Assembly: GCA_036742455.1 (NCBI GenBank)
Contig: DAINQU010000001.1
Coordinates: 186,001 to 250,000 of the forward strand
DNA: 64,000 nt
Reading direction: 5' to 3'
From: CAIKZZ01 sp036742455
Lineage (GTDB): Bacteria > Pseudomonadota > Gammaproteobacteria > Steroidobacterales > Steroidobacteraceae
Shown: positions 49,269 through 57,631 of the stretch, piece by piece
Layout: each line of letters opens with the position of its first letter
How positions within the stretch are numbered: position 1 is the first letter of the stretch
The notes under the pieces: generated by a model
What the model was told of the DNA's origin: nothing
What the model saw: only the letters and a program-made list of their open reading frames with translations
The model's database searches: none
Program-made: the position numbers and the translations under genes

Positions 49269-50039
49269 ATGATCGGTCATCGCGTAGGGTGGGCATCGTT
49301 GGTGTGTCTGCTGGTCTTATCAGCCTGCTCGCAGCGGCAACCGGTGCATTCGGTCGCTGAGCTGGCGGGGAAGGAAATCGCCGTGCCCACCGGCACCGTG
49401 GCGGATCGGCTCGTGCAGGAGAAACTGCCCACGGCGAAGCTCGTCTATTTCAACTCGGCGTTGGATGCGGTCCAGGCCGTGAAGTCGCGTAAAGCCGACG
49501 CGGCCGCCTACGATGAGCCCATTCTGAGAAACATCGCTGCCAAGAATCCTGGACTGAAGGTGCTCCCCGAGCCCATCACGATCGACGATTACGGATTTGC
49601 GGTGCGTCTGGGTGACACGGAACTCAAGGCGGCGATTGATGCGGTCGTCGCCGAATTGCGAGCCAACGGTGGCTATGACGACATGACAGCCCGTTGGTTA
49701 CCGAAGTCCGGTGACCCGGCGCCCATGCCGGATATCCCGGTGGGTGAGGGGCCGCCGTTGCGATTTGGAACGTCCGCGGTGACCGAACCGTTCTCGTTCG
49801 TCGATGGCTCCCAGAAGATCGTCGGCTTCGATATTGAAATCGCACGTCGCGTGGCGCAACGCTTGGGGCGCAAGATCGAAGTGGTGAATATGGAGTTCGG
49901 CTCCATGATTCCGGCGCTGCAAGCGAATAAAGTCGACATGATCGGCGCCTGCATGACGATCACGGCGGAACGCGCGACTCGGGTGCTCTTCTCAGAGCCC
50001 TATTATCGCGGCGGCATGTCCGCCATCGTGGCCGAGTAA
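49269..50039 (+). CDS. Circularly permuted family-3 solute-binding lipoprotein
   Basis: 256 residues; lipobox LVLSAC with Cys20. Residues 28-145 correspond to lobe 2 of a GlnH/HisJ-type protein (SVAELAGKEIAVPTGT, VKSRKADAAAYDEP, DDYGFAVRLGDTEL, AELRANGGYDDMTARW). Residues 163-256 correspond to lobe 1 (PLRFGTSAVTEPFSFVDG, IVGFDIEIARRVAQRLG, MEFGSMIPALQANKVDMIGA, MTITAERATRVLFSEPYY). In ordinary members lobe 1 comes first, and here the protein stops where lobe 1 would normally lead into lobe 2. ATG 49269 is 8 bases from AGGGG; ATG 49263 is possible. No permease is adjacent; the one at 56 kb has the same permuted domain. Confidence 0.85.
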   Translation: MIGHRVGWASLVCLLVLSACSQRQPVHSVAELAGKEIAVPTGTVADRLVQEKLPTAKLVYFNSALDAVQAVKSRKADAAAYDEPILRNIAAKNPGLKVLPEPITIDDYGFAVRLGDTELKAAIDAVVAELRANGGYDDMTARWLPKSGDPAPMPDIPVGEGPPLRFGTSAVTEPFSFVDGSQKIVGFDIEIARRVAQRLGRKIEVVNMEFGSMIPALQANKVDMIGACMTITAERATRVLFSEPYYRGGMSAIVAE

Positions 50040-50234
50040 TCAGCGGTTAAGGCGTCGCGTGGCTTCCGGAGTCACGCGACGCATCACGACAACGCCTGAC
50101 CGCCACATCCACAACGGGTAGGCGTGAGTCGCGGGCGTCACTGCGGCTGCGGCGGGCGCCCGTTCTGCGGCTTTCGTTGCGCGAGCCTGTCGAGCGTCCC
50201 ACAACCCCCATGGGCGAAAAAAGGCAGTTGTCAT
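50040..50234 (-). CDS. Small hypothetical protein
   Basis: 64 codons starting ATG after a GTAGGAG ribosome site (spacing 5). The product is Ala/Arg/Trp-rich (MTTAFFRPWGLWDARQARAT) with a stretch of hydrophobic and aromatic residues near YPLWMWRSGVVVM. No recognised family. Its stop directly abuts the stop of the convergent lipoprotein gene. The good ribosome site argues for translation; the low-complexity composition argues against. Confidence 0.35.
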   Translation of the reverse strand: MTTAFFRPWGLWDARQARATKAAERAPAAAAVTPATHAYPLWMWRSGVVVMRRVTPEATRRLNR

Positions 50235-50280
50235 CGCGGCTCCTACGCTGGGTGACTACAGACTCCTTATAATTCATTGA

Positions 50281-50323
50281 CTTGCTGCGTCGCAGCAAGC
50301 GAATCATTTATGTTGAATGATTC
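50281..50323. promoter_or_regulatory. Adjacent 19-bp palindrome and 23-bp inverted repeat
   Basis: CTTGCTGCG-T-CGCAGCAAG (50281-50299) is a perfect palindrome around one base. One base later GAATCATT-N7-AATGATTC (50301-50323) is a perfect 8-base inverted repeat. Neither is followed by a T run. They lie in the 150 bases between the small gene and the flavoenzyme gene, where I see no coding potential, and could be operators or a structured 3' end. Confidence 0.45.
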
Positions 50324-50389
50324 AATACTGTTCATCTATGGGGCGAAGGTTTTCCGATATCCGACGGCCTTTGGCGGCGTCCCATGCCG

Positions 50390-51598
50390 TCAGCGGAATC
50401 GTTCGGGTCTATACGGCGTTAATTGCGGCACGCGGACACCGTCGACGATCTCCGCTGCGACCCAGCGGCCGAGTATCGCTGCCAGCGTCACCCCGCTGTG
50501 AGTGACCGCCACATGGACATCCGGTGCGCTTGCGAGTGCGCCCACGATGGGTCGATCATCCGGCGGCATAGGCCGAAATCCAAGCGTTAGGCTTTCCAAG
50601 TCCGCCTGCCGTAAGCGTGGACAGAACTGCGACACGTGATCCAGCATCCGGTCTCCGTGCCTGCGTCGCAGTTCATCTGTCGGAAAGTCCGTTGGCGCCG
50701 CTCGGATTCCGCTGTGGACCGCCAAATCGGGCGGGTGTGGCGCGTCATAGGCAACGACACGGCCGCTGGGCAATTGTTTGAAGCTCGCTTCGCCCGGCCC
50801 CTCGTGGGTCCGGGTGGTGAAAATCTCGATGGCTTTCGTATGCGCCAGAATGCCCGGCGCATGCTGCAGCGTGAGGTTTGTGCCCGCTAGCGCTGCGAGC
50901 GCCGGCGTTGCGGTCCCAGCGGCGAGTACGAGCCGGTCGAGCGGGACGCTCCCTGCAGAGGTCACCGCCGCGCGAAGTTTCCCGCGATGAAAGTCGAGAG
51001 CGGTCACCGCGCTGGGGCAGCGCCAATCCACCCCTTGGTGCTGCGCGGCGTCCAATAGACGCTCGGTTACCGCTACCGGGTCCAAGTGGCCGTCCGTGGG
51101 CGCCCAGAGCGCCGCGGTCACCGGGCCCGGCGTCAAATACGGCGCGAGGGCTAACAGACGATCCCGGTCCAGTGACTGGGCCGGAGCGCTTGACTGGGCG
51201 ACTTGGGCCGCATTCGCCTCCACGGACACTCGCCCTGCGTCGTCGGAGCCCCAATTTAAGTAACCGCCCCAGACGATGCCCAGGCGGTATCGCGCATCGA
51301 GCAGACGCCACCGCGCCAGACTCATCAATCGCACGTCGCGATAGACCGGGTCATCCACAAAGGCATTTAGCCACGCATAGGAGTTGCGAGTGGCGCCCGC
51401 GGCCGGCCCGGAGGATTCAAAAAGCGTCACGAGTGCACCGGCCTCAGCGAGGTGCAGCGCGATCGAGGTCCCAAGGATTCCCGCGCCCACGACGCCCACA
51501 CGGAGCGGTCGCGAACGAGCGTTCGACCGAAGACTGCCCGCGAGTGCGATGGCGCCAAGGCCCGTCAACAGTTGGCGTCTGTCCACGACTACCTCCAC
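50390..51598 (-). CDS. FAD-dependent amino-acid oxidase/dehydrogenase (DadA/DAO type), Tat-exported
   Basis: 402 residues. A Tat-like leader (VDRRQLLTGLGAIALAGSL) precedes the FAD-binding VGVVGAGILGTSIALHLAEAG. The C-terminal FAD-contacting part (LTLGFRPMPPDDRPIVGALA, HVAVTHSGVTLAAILGRWVA) is typical of D-amino-acid dehydrogenases and related DAO-family enzymes. Located beside a solute-binding protein gene and 5 kb from an amidase/ABC operon, it may oxidise a D-amino acid or amine in the periplasm. Substrate inferred only. Confidence 0.82.
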   Translation of the reverse strand: MEVVVDRRQLLTGLGAIALAGSLRSNARSRPLRVGVVGAGILGTSIALHLAEAGALVTLFESSGPAAGATRNSYAWLNAFVDDPVYRDVRLMSLARWRLLDARYRLGIVWGGYLNWGSDDAGRVSVEANAAQVAQSSAPAQSLDRDRLLALAPYLTPGPVTAALWAPTDGHLDPVAVTERLLDAAQHQGVDWRCPSAVTALDFHRGKLRAAVTSAGSVPLDRLVLAAGTATPALAALAGTNLTLQHAPGILAHTKAIEIFTTRTHEGPGEASFKQLPSGRVVAYDAPHPPDLAVHSGIRAAPTDFPTDELRRRHGDRMLDHVSQFCPRLRQADLESLTLGFRPMPPDDRPIVGALASAPDVHVAVTHSGVTLAAILGRWVAAEIVDGVRVPQLTPYRPERFR

Positions 51599-51693
51599 GC
51601 ATAGTTGACCTCAGCATAGCGAAACTTGCAGCAAATGCTTGAACACGGCAACGGCTCGGAGGACGATCGGCCTATCGCCCGCAGGAGGATGAC

Positions 51694-53517
51694 ATGACTC
51701 GATTTGCCCGTTCCGCATCGGCGCTGCTGTTAGGTCTAACGGTCTGCGCTGCCGTCTGGTCCGCCGCTCCACAAGCAGCGCCATCGCCGGCTGAATCCTT
51801 GCATCGTCTGCTGGACACCGAATGGGAGTGGGAACTGAAAGAGTTCCCGGAACATGCGACCTCTCTGGGGGATCATCGCTATGACGATCGTGTGACGGAC
51901 CGTTCCGCGCAGGCAATCGCTCAACGTCGAGAGCATCATGCAGCCTTGCTGAAGGAGGTCCGATCGATCGATCGCGCTCAGTTGCAAGGCGAAGATCGCA
52001 TATCGCGCGACATTCTCGAATTCACGGCGGATCTCGCCGTGCAAGGCGACGCGCTTTATCGCGGGGTTGCCCCGAGCCGAGATCTGCCGTTTTCATCGGA
52101 CGACTCGCCGTTCGCCATGAACCAGATGTCGGGACCCCAGTTGTCGCTGCCGCAGTTAGTGCGCGCGACACGGTTCCAGTCGGAGGCTGACTATCAGCAC
52201 TATCTCAAGCGACTGGCTGCGCTGCCAACGGTATTGGCGCAGCAGCGCGCGTTGCTGGAAGCGGGGCGTTCGGTCGGCCTGATGCCTCCGAAGGTGGCTA
52301 TCGAACGAATGCCGTCACAGTTCGGGCCGTTGCTGACCGATGACTTGTCGCATCACCCGCTGTACGCGCCGTTTGTAAATTTTCCGGCGTCGATAGCGCC
52401 GGCCGCGCAGGACGCGTTGCGGGCACAGGCCCAATCGGTGCTCAACGACCAGGTCAGGCCGGCGATCGCGTCGCTGAAAGACTATCTTGCGGCGACGTAT
52501 GTCCCGTCGGCCGCGGAGAAAACGGGGGCGTCGAATCTGCCGAATGGCGAGGCCTATTACGCGTGGAGCCTGCAACGGTACAACACGACGCGCATGACGG
52601 CGCGTGAAATACACGAACTCGGTTTGCGTGAAGTCGCCCGTATCGATGCCGCTATGCTGGCCGTGATGAAAGAGGCCGGCTTTGCGGGCACCCTCGCCGA
52701 ATTTCGCACCCATCTGAGAACGGATAAGTCGTTCCAATACGGATCTGCCGACGAGGAGTTGGCAGCACTGCGCGATATAGCGAAGCGAATTGACCCGCAA
52801 TTGCCCTCCTTGTTCGTCGAGTTGCCGCGACTGCCCTACGGTGTGCGCTCGATGTCGAAAGAAGAAGGAAACAACGCGCCGCACTATATTTCGGGCGCTA
52901 TTGACGGCTCACGCGCCGGCTACTTTGAGGCGAATACCAACAACTTGGCGTCGTGGCCGAAGTGGACGATGGACGCTTTGGTTTTGCACGAAGCCGTTCC
53001 GGGCCATCACCTTCAAATTGCGCGTGCACAGGAGCTCACCTCACTGCCGAAATGGCGCCGTGCCTACGGCAACTCCGGATTCAGCGAAGGTTGGGGGCTT
53101 TACAGTGAGGGCTTGGGCGCACAGTTGGGTCTCTACGCCGATCCGTACACGCGATTCGGTCGTCTCACGATGGAGGCGCATCGGGCTGCACGGTTAGTGG
53201 TGGATACGGGCATGCACGCCTTTGGCTGGTCGCGTCAGCAAGCGATTGATTACCTCGTTGACCATGCGCAATTGGAGCGAGGGTTCGCCGAGGCCGAAGT
53301 CGATCGCTACCTCGTTTGGCCAGGTCAGGCGACGGCCTACAAAGTCGGCGAACAAAAGATTTTGGCGCTGCGTCATCACGCGGAAACCGAACTCGGCGCG
53401 CGCTTTGATATTCGTCGCTTCCACAATGCCGTGATAGACCACGGTGGCTTACCGCTGACCGTGCTCGATCAGGTGATTGAGGACTGGATCCGCGCGGAAG
53501 CGACGCGGGCGCCCTGA
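51694..53517 (+). CDS. Exported DUF885 family protein, probable metallopeptidase
   Basis: 607 residues with signal peptide (SALLLGLTVCAAVWSAAP). The DUF885 hallmark LHEAVPGHHLQIARAQEL (HExxPGHH near residue 432) resembles a zinc-peptidase site, and the later FSEGWGLYSEGLG contains the third ligand Glu typical of the family. C-terminal motif is YKVGEQKILALRHHAE. Divergent from the flavoenzyme gene across 95 bases. Likely a periplasmic peptidase; specificity unknown. Confidence 0.88.
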   Translation: MTRFARSASALLLGLTVCAAVWSAAPQAAPSPAESLHRLLDTEWEWELKEFPEHATSLGDHRYDDRVTDRSAQAIAQRREHHAALLKEVRSIDRAQLQGEDRISRDILEFTADLAVQGDALYRGVAPSRDLPFSSDDSPFAMNQMSGPQLSLPQLVRATRFQSEADYQHYLKRLAALPTVLAQQRALLEAGRSVGLMPPKVAIERMPSQFGPLLTDDLSHHPLYAPFVNFPASIAPAAQDALRAQAQSVLNDQVRPAIASLKDYLAATYVPSAAEKTGASNLPNGEAYYAWSLQRYNTTRMTAREIHELGLREVARIDAAMLAVMKEAGFAGTLAEFRTHLRTDKSFQYGSADEELAALRDIAKRIDPQLPSLFVELPRLPYGVRSMSKEEGNNAPHYISGAIDGSRAGYFEANTNNLASWPKWTMDALVLHEAVPGHHLQIARAQELTSLPKWRRAYGNSGFSEGWGLYSEGLGAQLGLYADPYTRFGRLTMEAHRAARLVVDTGMHAFGWSRQQAIDYLVDHAQLERGFAEAEVDRYLVWPGQATAYKVGEQKILALRHHAETELGARFDIRRFHNAVIDHGGLPLTVLDQVIEDWIRAEATRAP

Positions 53518-53526
53518 GGCGATCGA

Positions 53527-55017
53527 TTAGGAAATTGCGGGGGGCGGCGGTAGCCGCCCCAGCGCTTGCTCAATCGCGCACGCGAGGCCGAGTAGGGGCG
53601 CGTCGGAGCCGGATGGCCCATCGAACTCCAGTGACATTGGTAACCCTTGGTTGTCGAGTCCCATCGGGAGGACCAACCCCGGTAGTCCGGCCGTGCTGCC
53701 AGCGGAAATATTGCTGGCGATTGCATGACCAAAATCGATACGCCGGCCGCCGATATCCACGCTCTCCTCCTCACCAATCCGTGGTGCGGTCACGCGCGTC
53801 GTCGGAAAAACCAACGCTTCGGTGCGGGTGGACGCGAAGAAGTCTGCGTAGGCTTGCTGCAGACGGGGTCGGAGCACTCGCGTCATTTCCCGGTACTGAT
53901 GGTCGTCGGTGAAACCCGCGCCCCCGGGGAGCACGTACTGCTCAAAGACCGCGCGGATGTCGCTGCTGGCCGATTGCAAAACCTCATCGAACGTCGCTGG
54001 GGCGTGGTACCGAGCCAGATAGGCTGCAAGCGCGGTACGTACATCATGGTTCTGAATGGGCTCGGCAATGGCGTCGACGAGCGACGTCAATTGCGGAAAC
54101 TCGGCCTCAACGACGATCGCACCGTGCGCCTGCAACCGCCGTAGCGCTTCCTCGGCAGCGTGACTCACCGACGGATGCAGATCGCTCCAGAGATCGTTGC
54201 GGACAACGGCCAATCGAACGCCTTCCAGAGACACGGAGCGAAGGGCGGCCGATGACGGGTGGATGACCCGGTCGAACAACAACAAGTCTTGCGCATGGGA
54301 TGCGACGGGACCAATTTGATCAAAGAGCGGCGAGATGGGGGCCGCCCCTTCGGTGGAATATCGCCCGGTCGTCGGCCGGAAGCCCGCAAGGCCACACAGC
54401 GCCGCTGGTACCCGAATGGAGCCCTCGGTGTCCTCTGCCACGCCCAAGGGCGCCAATCGAGCGGCGACGGCCGCGGCGGTGCCGCCGCTGCTGCCTCCTG
54501 GGATGCGAGTGAGGTCGTACGGGTTGCGAACAGCGCCAAAGGCGTGATTGTTGCTCGTCCAACCGTACGACAGTTCGTGCAAATTGGTTTTACCCAAGAC
54601 CAGCGCGCCCGCCGCGCGCAGCTGGGCCACGACCGGCGCATCTTCCGCCGGCTGAAAGGTGCGTAACGCGAGGGTGCCCGCGGTGGTCCGATAGTCTGCC
54701 GTATTGATGCTGTCCTTGACCGGAATGGCTACGCCGTACAGCAATCCGTCGCGTCGCCGTCGGCGCTCCAAACGCCTCGCGTCGGCGAGAAACTGCTCGG
54801 CGTCAAACGTGATGAATGCGTTCAGCGACTGATGTTGTTCCACTCGCTCTGCAACCGTGCGGGCGTACTCAAGTACGCCCAAGCGTCGTGACCGCAGGAG
54901 CGCCGCCAATTCGCTGGCCGGGAGGCTCGTCGGGTCGGAGCTGTTTGCCGTGCGGCTCCAGGACCACCGTGGAGTCAGGCTAGCAATGAGACCTGAGAGG
55001 ACCGTACGACGTCGCAT
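53527..55017 (-). CDS. Amidase-signature hydrolase, probably Tat-exported
   Basis: 496 residues. The Ser-cisSer-Lys triad can be assigned by spacing: K101 (IPVKDSIN), S176 (PGGSSGGTAAAVAA) and S200 (EDTEGSIRVPAALCGLAGF). N-terminal MRRRTVLSGLIASL suggests Tat export. The loop before the nucleophile has Glu where GatA-like enzymes have Gly (DTEGS for DTGGS). The ATG shares a base with the stop codon of the ABC ATPase gene (TAATG), so it belongs to the transporter operon and may hydrolyse the transported amide. Confidence 0.9.
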   Translation of the reverse strand: MRRRTVLSGLIASLTPRWSWSRTANSSDPTSLPASELAALLRSRRLGVLEYARTVAERVEQHQSLNAFITFDAEQFLADARRLERRRRRDGLLYGVAIPVKDSINTADYRTTAGTLALRTFQPAEDAPVVAQLRAAGALVLGKTNLHELSYGWTSNNHAFGAVRNPYDLTRIPGGSSGGTAAAVAARLAPLGVAEDTEGSIRVPAALCGLAGFRPTTGRYSTEGAAPISPLFDQIGPVASHAQDLLLFDRVIHPSSAALRSVSLEGVRLAVVRNDLWSDLHPSVSHAAEEALRRLQAHGAIVVEAEFPQLTSLVDAIAEPIQNHDVRTALAAYLARYHAPATFDEVLQSASSDIRAVFEQYVLPGGAGFTDDHQYREMTRVLRPRLQQAYADFFASTRTEALVFPTTRVTAPRIGEEESVDIGGRRIDFGHAIASNISAGSTAGLPGLVLPMGLDNQGLPMSLEFDGPSGSDAPLLGLACAIEQALGRLPPPPAIS

Positions 55018-56126
55018 TATTCACCCCCGAGAGGCGCTCCCGCACGGACCGCCATGGCCAATCGCGTCCGACCGTCGCCGTAGGAATACTCCAACGATTC
55101 GACGAGGCTGCGAATAATCAGCACGCCAAATTCGTCCGGCAAATGATCTCCCTCTAACGGGTGTCGATCAGGGCCCTCTTGCGTACAGATCAATTCCAGC
55201 CGGTTTAGGCGTTCCGAATATTCGAGCGTCAAGGTGAGGAGCCCTTCACCGAGTTGCGGGCGATGGACCTGTAGCACCTCTTCGACCAATAACAGCACAT
55301 TTTGGCGGAGGCGCTTGGCGAGCAAATGCTTTTCGCAGAACGCTTCAATCTGGGCGTTCATTCCATAAAAGTCGAAGTCCCGCGTCTCTATAGGGAAGCT
55401 CAAGCTGCGAGTTCGATTGATGAATGCGCGCGTCTTCGCCTTTTGGGGGTTCTGAAAAATTTGCTCGGGCGTGCCGTCTTCGTGAATGCCGCCGGAGTCC
55501 ATGTAAAAAACCCGAGTCGAAACGTCGCGAGCGAAATCCATCTCGTGGGTGACGATGAGCATCGTCATGCCATCTTTAGCCAACTTGCGGATGACGGAGA
55601 GCACCTCGCGCACCATCGTCGGATCCAGTGCGGACGTCGGTTCGTCGAATAAGATGACCTCCGGGTCCATGGCGAGGCATCGTGCGATGGCGATGCGCTG
55701 CTTTTGTCCGCCGGACAGCTCGTCGGGGAAGTGCCCGAATTTTTCAGCCAATCCGACGAGCCGCAGTAACTCCATCGCCTTATCTTTGGCCGCAGCCGGA
55801 TCGGCGCCCTTGAGCTGAATCGGTCCGAGGGTCAGATTTTCAAGAATGCTGAGGTGCGAGAACAGGTTAAAGCTCTGGAACACCATGTTCATCTTCTGGC
55901 GTACCGCCGCGATATTCGTTCCAGCGGCCAACATGTCCTCGCCATCAATGAAAACGTGTCCCGAATCGGGGCGCTCAAGCAAGTTTAAGCATCGTAGAAA
56001 CGTGCTCTTACCGCATCCCGATGGACCGATGATCGAGACTACGTCCCCCTTATGGATCGTAGTGCTCACGTCCTGGAGCACATGCAAACCACCGAATCGC
56101 TTGTTCAGACGGTCGATCGTAATCAT
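55017..56126 (-). CDS. Amino-acid ABC transporter ATPase with C-terminal RsbW/GHKL-like domain
   Basis: 369 residues. Residues 1-245 are a GlnQ/HisP-type ATPase: Walker A GPSGCGKS (34-41), signature LSGGQKQR (137-144), Walker B VILFDEP (157-163) and H-loop H194. Residues ~246-363 are extra and resemble an RsbW-type GHKL ATPase: RLRQNVLLLVEEVLQVH aligns with the N-box, LNRLELICTQEGP with the DxG strand, and FGVLIIRSLVESLEYSYGDG with the GLG...L segment. The N-box Asn and the Asp of DxG are not conserved. Coupled to the upstream permease by ATGA and to the amidase by TAATG. ATG 56126 chosen for the canonical MITIDRLNKRFG. Confidence 0.88.
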   Translation of the reverse strand: MITIDRLNKRFGGLHVLQDVSTTIHKGDVVSIIGPSGCGKSTFLRCLNLLERPDSGHVFIDGEDMLAAGTNIAAVRQKMNMVFQSFNLFSHLSILENLTLGPIQLKGADPAAAKDKAMELLRLVGLAEKFGHFPDELSGGQKQRIAIARCLAMDPEVILFDEPTSALDPTMVREVLSVIRKLAKDGMTMLIVTHEMDFARDVSTRVFYMDSGGIHEDGTPEQIFQNPQKAKTRAFINRTRSLSFPIETRDFDFYGMNAQIEAFCEKHLLAKRLRQNVLLLVEEVLQVHRPQLGEGLLTLTLEYSERLNRLELICTQEGPDRHPLEGDHLPDEFGVLIIRSLVESLEYSYGDGRTRLAMAVRAGAPLGGE

Positions 56127-57631
56127 GACCGTGCCTCCCGTTGACGCCGCCGACGTGGGTCCGTTTTCAGCTCGATCAGCCCGATGAGTTTGATGAATAC
56201 CCACGAGATCACGAAGTACAGCACGGCAACCATGATCAGCGGAAAGAACGCGTCGAAGGTACGGCTGCGGATGATGTCACTGGCCTTGGTTAAATCTTGC
56301 ACTGCGATGTATCCGACCACGGAGGTCATTTTGACCAACGAGATGAATTCGCCTTTGTAGACCGGCAGGATCTTCTGAATCATCTGCGGCAGCACAATAT
56401 GTACGAACGTCTGGACCCGCGTGAAGCCCAACGAAATGCCCGCTTCGACTTGCCCGTTATCCACGCCTTCGATCCCGGATCGGAATATCTCTGCAGAGTA
56501 CGCCCCAAAGTTGAGTCCGAACGCGATGACGGACACTAATAAGGGACTGATGTCGATGGACGCGAACACGACATAGAAGATGATCATGAGCAGCACGAGG
56601 ACGGGAGTGCCGCGCAGGATATCGATAAAGACAATGGCAGGCCGACGCAGCCATGCTGATGGCGACATGCGCATAAAGCAGATGCCAGCACCTAATAGCG
56701 TGCCGAAAAGAGCCGACATGATTGATATCACGACCGTGGTCTTCAGTCCGCCAATCAGCAACAAATAGCGGTTTTCTTTCAGCAAATTCGATCGGACACT
56801 GCTGGCTAATCGTTCGCCCATCGAAGGGCCCTGAGCGTGCGTCGTGCGGTCGGCGCGAACGAGGAGATGCTGGCGCAGTTCGTAGTAGCGTTGCGTGAAA
56901 TCAATACGCTCTCGCCGTTCAGCGGTTGCGCTCAAGCCCGTAATGATGGCGTCGATCTTCCCGGAGACGAGTGCCGGAATCAGTGCCGGCATGCGCAGGG
57001 CATTAAATTCGATGGGACGCCCCAACTTTTGGCCGATTCGCCGAGCCAGTTCTGCATCGTGGCCCGTGACCCGTCCGTGGGGATCGATGAAGCTGATGGG
57101 TTCACGCGTGGCAATGATGCCGATCTTCAAGGGGGTCCCGGTGGTCGGTACCGGTATATCGACTTCCTGGTAAGGACCGGGTTCTTCTTTGAACCAACGG
57201 CGCTTCATGTCGGCGAGTGTGCCGTCTGCTTTCAATTCGGAGAGGATGTTGTCCAATTGGTCGTGCAACTCGGTGTTGCCTTTGCGCACGCCAATGGAGG
57301 TGTCTTCCGTCGAGAGGACGTCGGGCAGATAGGTAAGATCCGTGTTGCGCTGGGTGGTCAGCAACACCGTCGGGTATCCCGTCAATACGGAATCCAATTG
57401 GCCGGCTTTTAATGCCGCAATCGCGTCTAGGATGTCGTCAAAGTGCTTGATGTCGGCCTTCGGAAATTGGCGGGCCGCCAGCGCTTCGCCGCTCGTGCCG
57501 GTCATGACACCCATCCGCGAATGGGCCGCCTCGTCCAACGTGTGCATGGTGGCGCTGCCGTCGTGGCAGCCGGCCAGGCTAGCCAGGATCGGCAGCAATA
57601 AAAACAGCCAAAGATGTCGTGGGGATTTCAT
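56123..57631 (-). CDS. ABC transporter: permuted solute-binding domain fused to permease
   Basis: 502 residues. A lipobox (ILASLAGC, Cys22) would anchor the N-terminus. Residues ~30-150 are lobe-2-like (TLDEAAHSRMGVMTGTSG, IAALKAGQLDSVLTGYP, TSIGVRKGNTEL, SELKADGTLADMKRRWF). Residues ~167-262 are lobe-1-like (PLKIGIIATREPISFIDPHG, TGHDAELARRIGQKLG, PALIPALVSGKIDAIITGLS, ATAERRERIDFTQRYY). Residues ~290-487 are a HisM/GlnP-type permease with the EAA loop EAGISLGFTRVQTFVHIVLP. The binding domain therefore has reversed lobe order, as in the 49269-50039 lipoprotein. ATG 57631 puts the lipoprotein signal first. Confidence 0.88.
   Translation of the reverse strand: MKSPRHLWLFLLLPILASLAGCHDGSATMHTLDEAAHSRMGVMTGTSGEALAARQFPKADIKHFDDILDAIAALKAGQLDSVLTGYPTVLLTTQRNTDLTYLPDVLSTEDTSIGVRKGNTELHDQLDNILSELKADGTLADMKRRWFKEEPGPYQEVDIPVPTTGTPLKIGIIATREPISFIDPHGRVTGHDAELARRIGQKLGRPIEFNALRMPALIPALVSGKIDAIITGLSATAERRERIDFTQRYYELRQHLLVRADRTTHAQGPSMGERLASSVRSNLLKENRYLLLIGGLKTTVVISIMSALFGTLLGAGICFMRMSPSAWLRRPAIVFIDILRGTPVLVLLMIIFYVVFASIDISPLLVSVIAFGLNFGAYSAEIFRSGIEGVDNGQVEAGISLGFTRVQTFVHIVLPQMIQKILPVYKGEFISLVKMTSVVGYIAVQDLTKASDIIRSRTFDAFFPLIMVAVLYFVISWVFIKLIGLIELKTDPRRRRQREARS

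Noticed and set aside
49269..50039. Lipoprotein as a truncated ordinary solute-binding protein
   Set aside because: Both lobes are complete but in reversed order, and the same order recurs in the fused permease at 56-57.6 kb.
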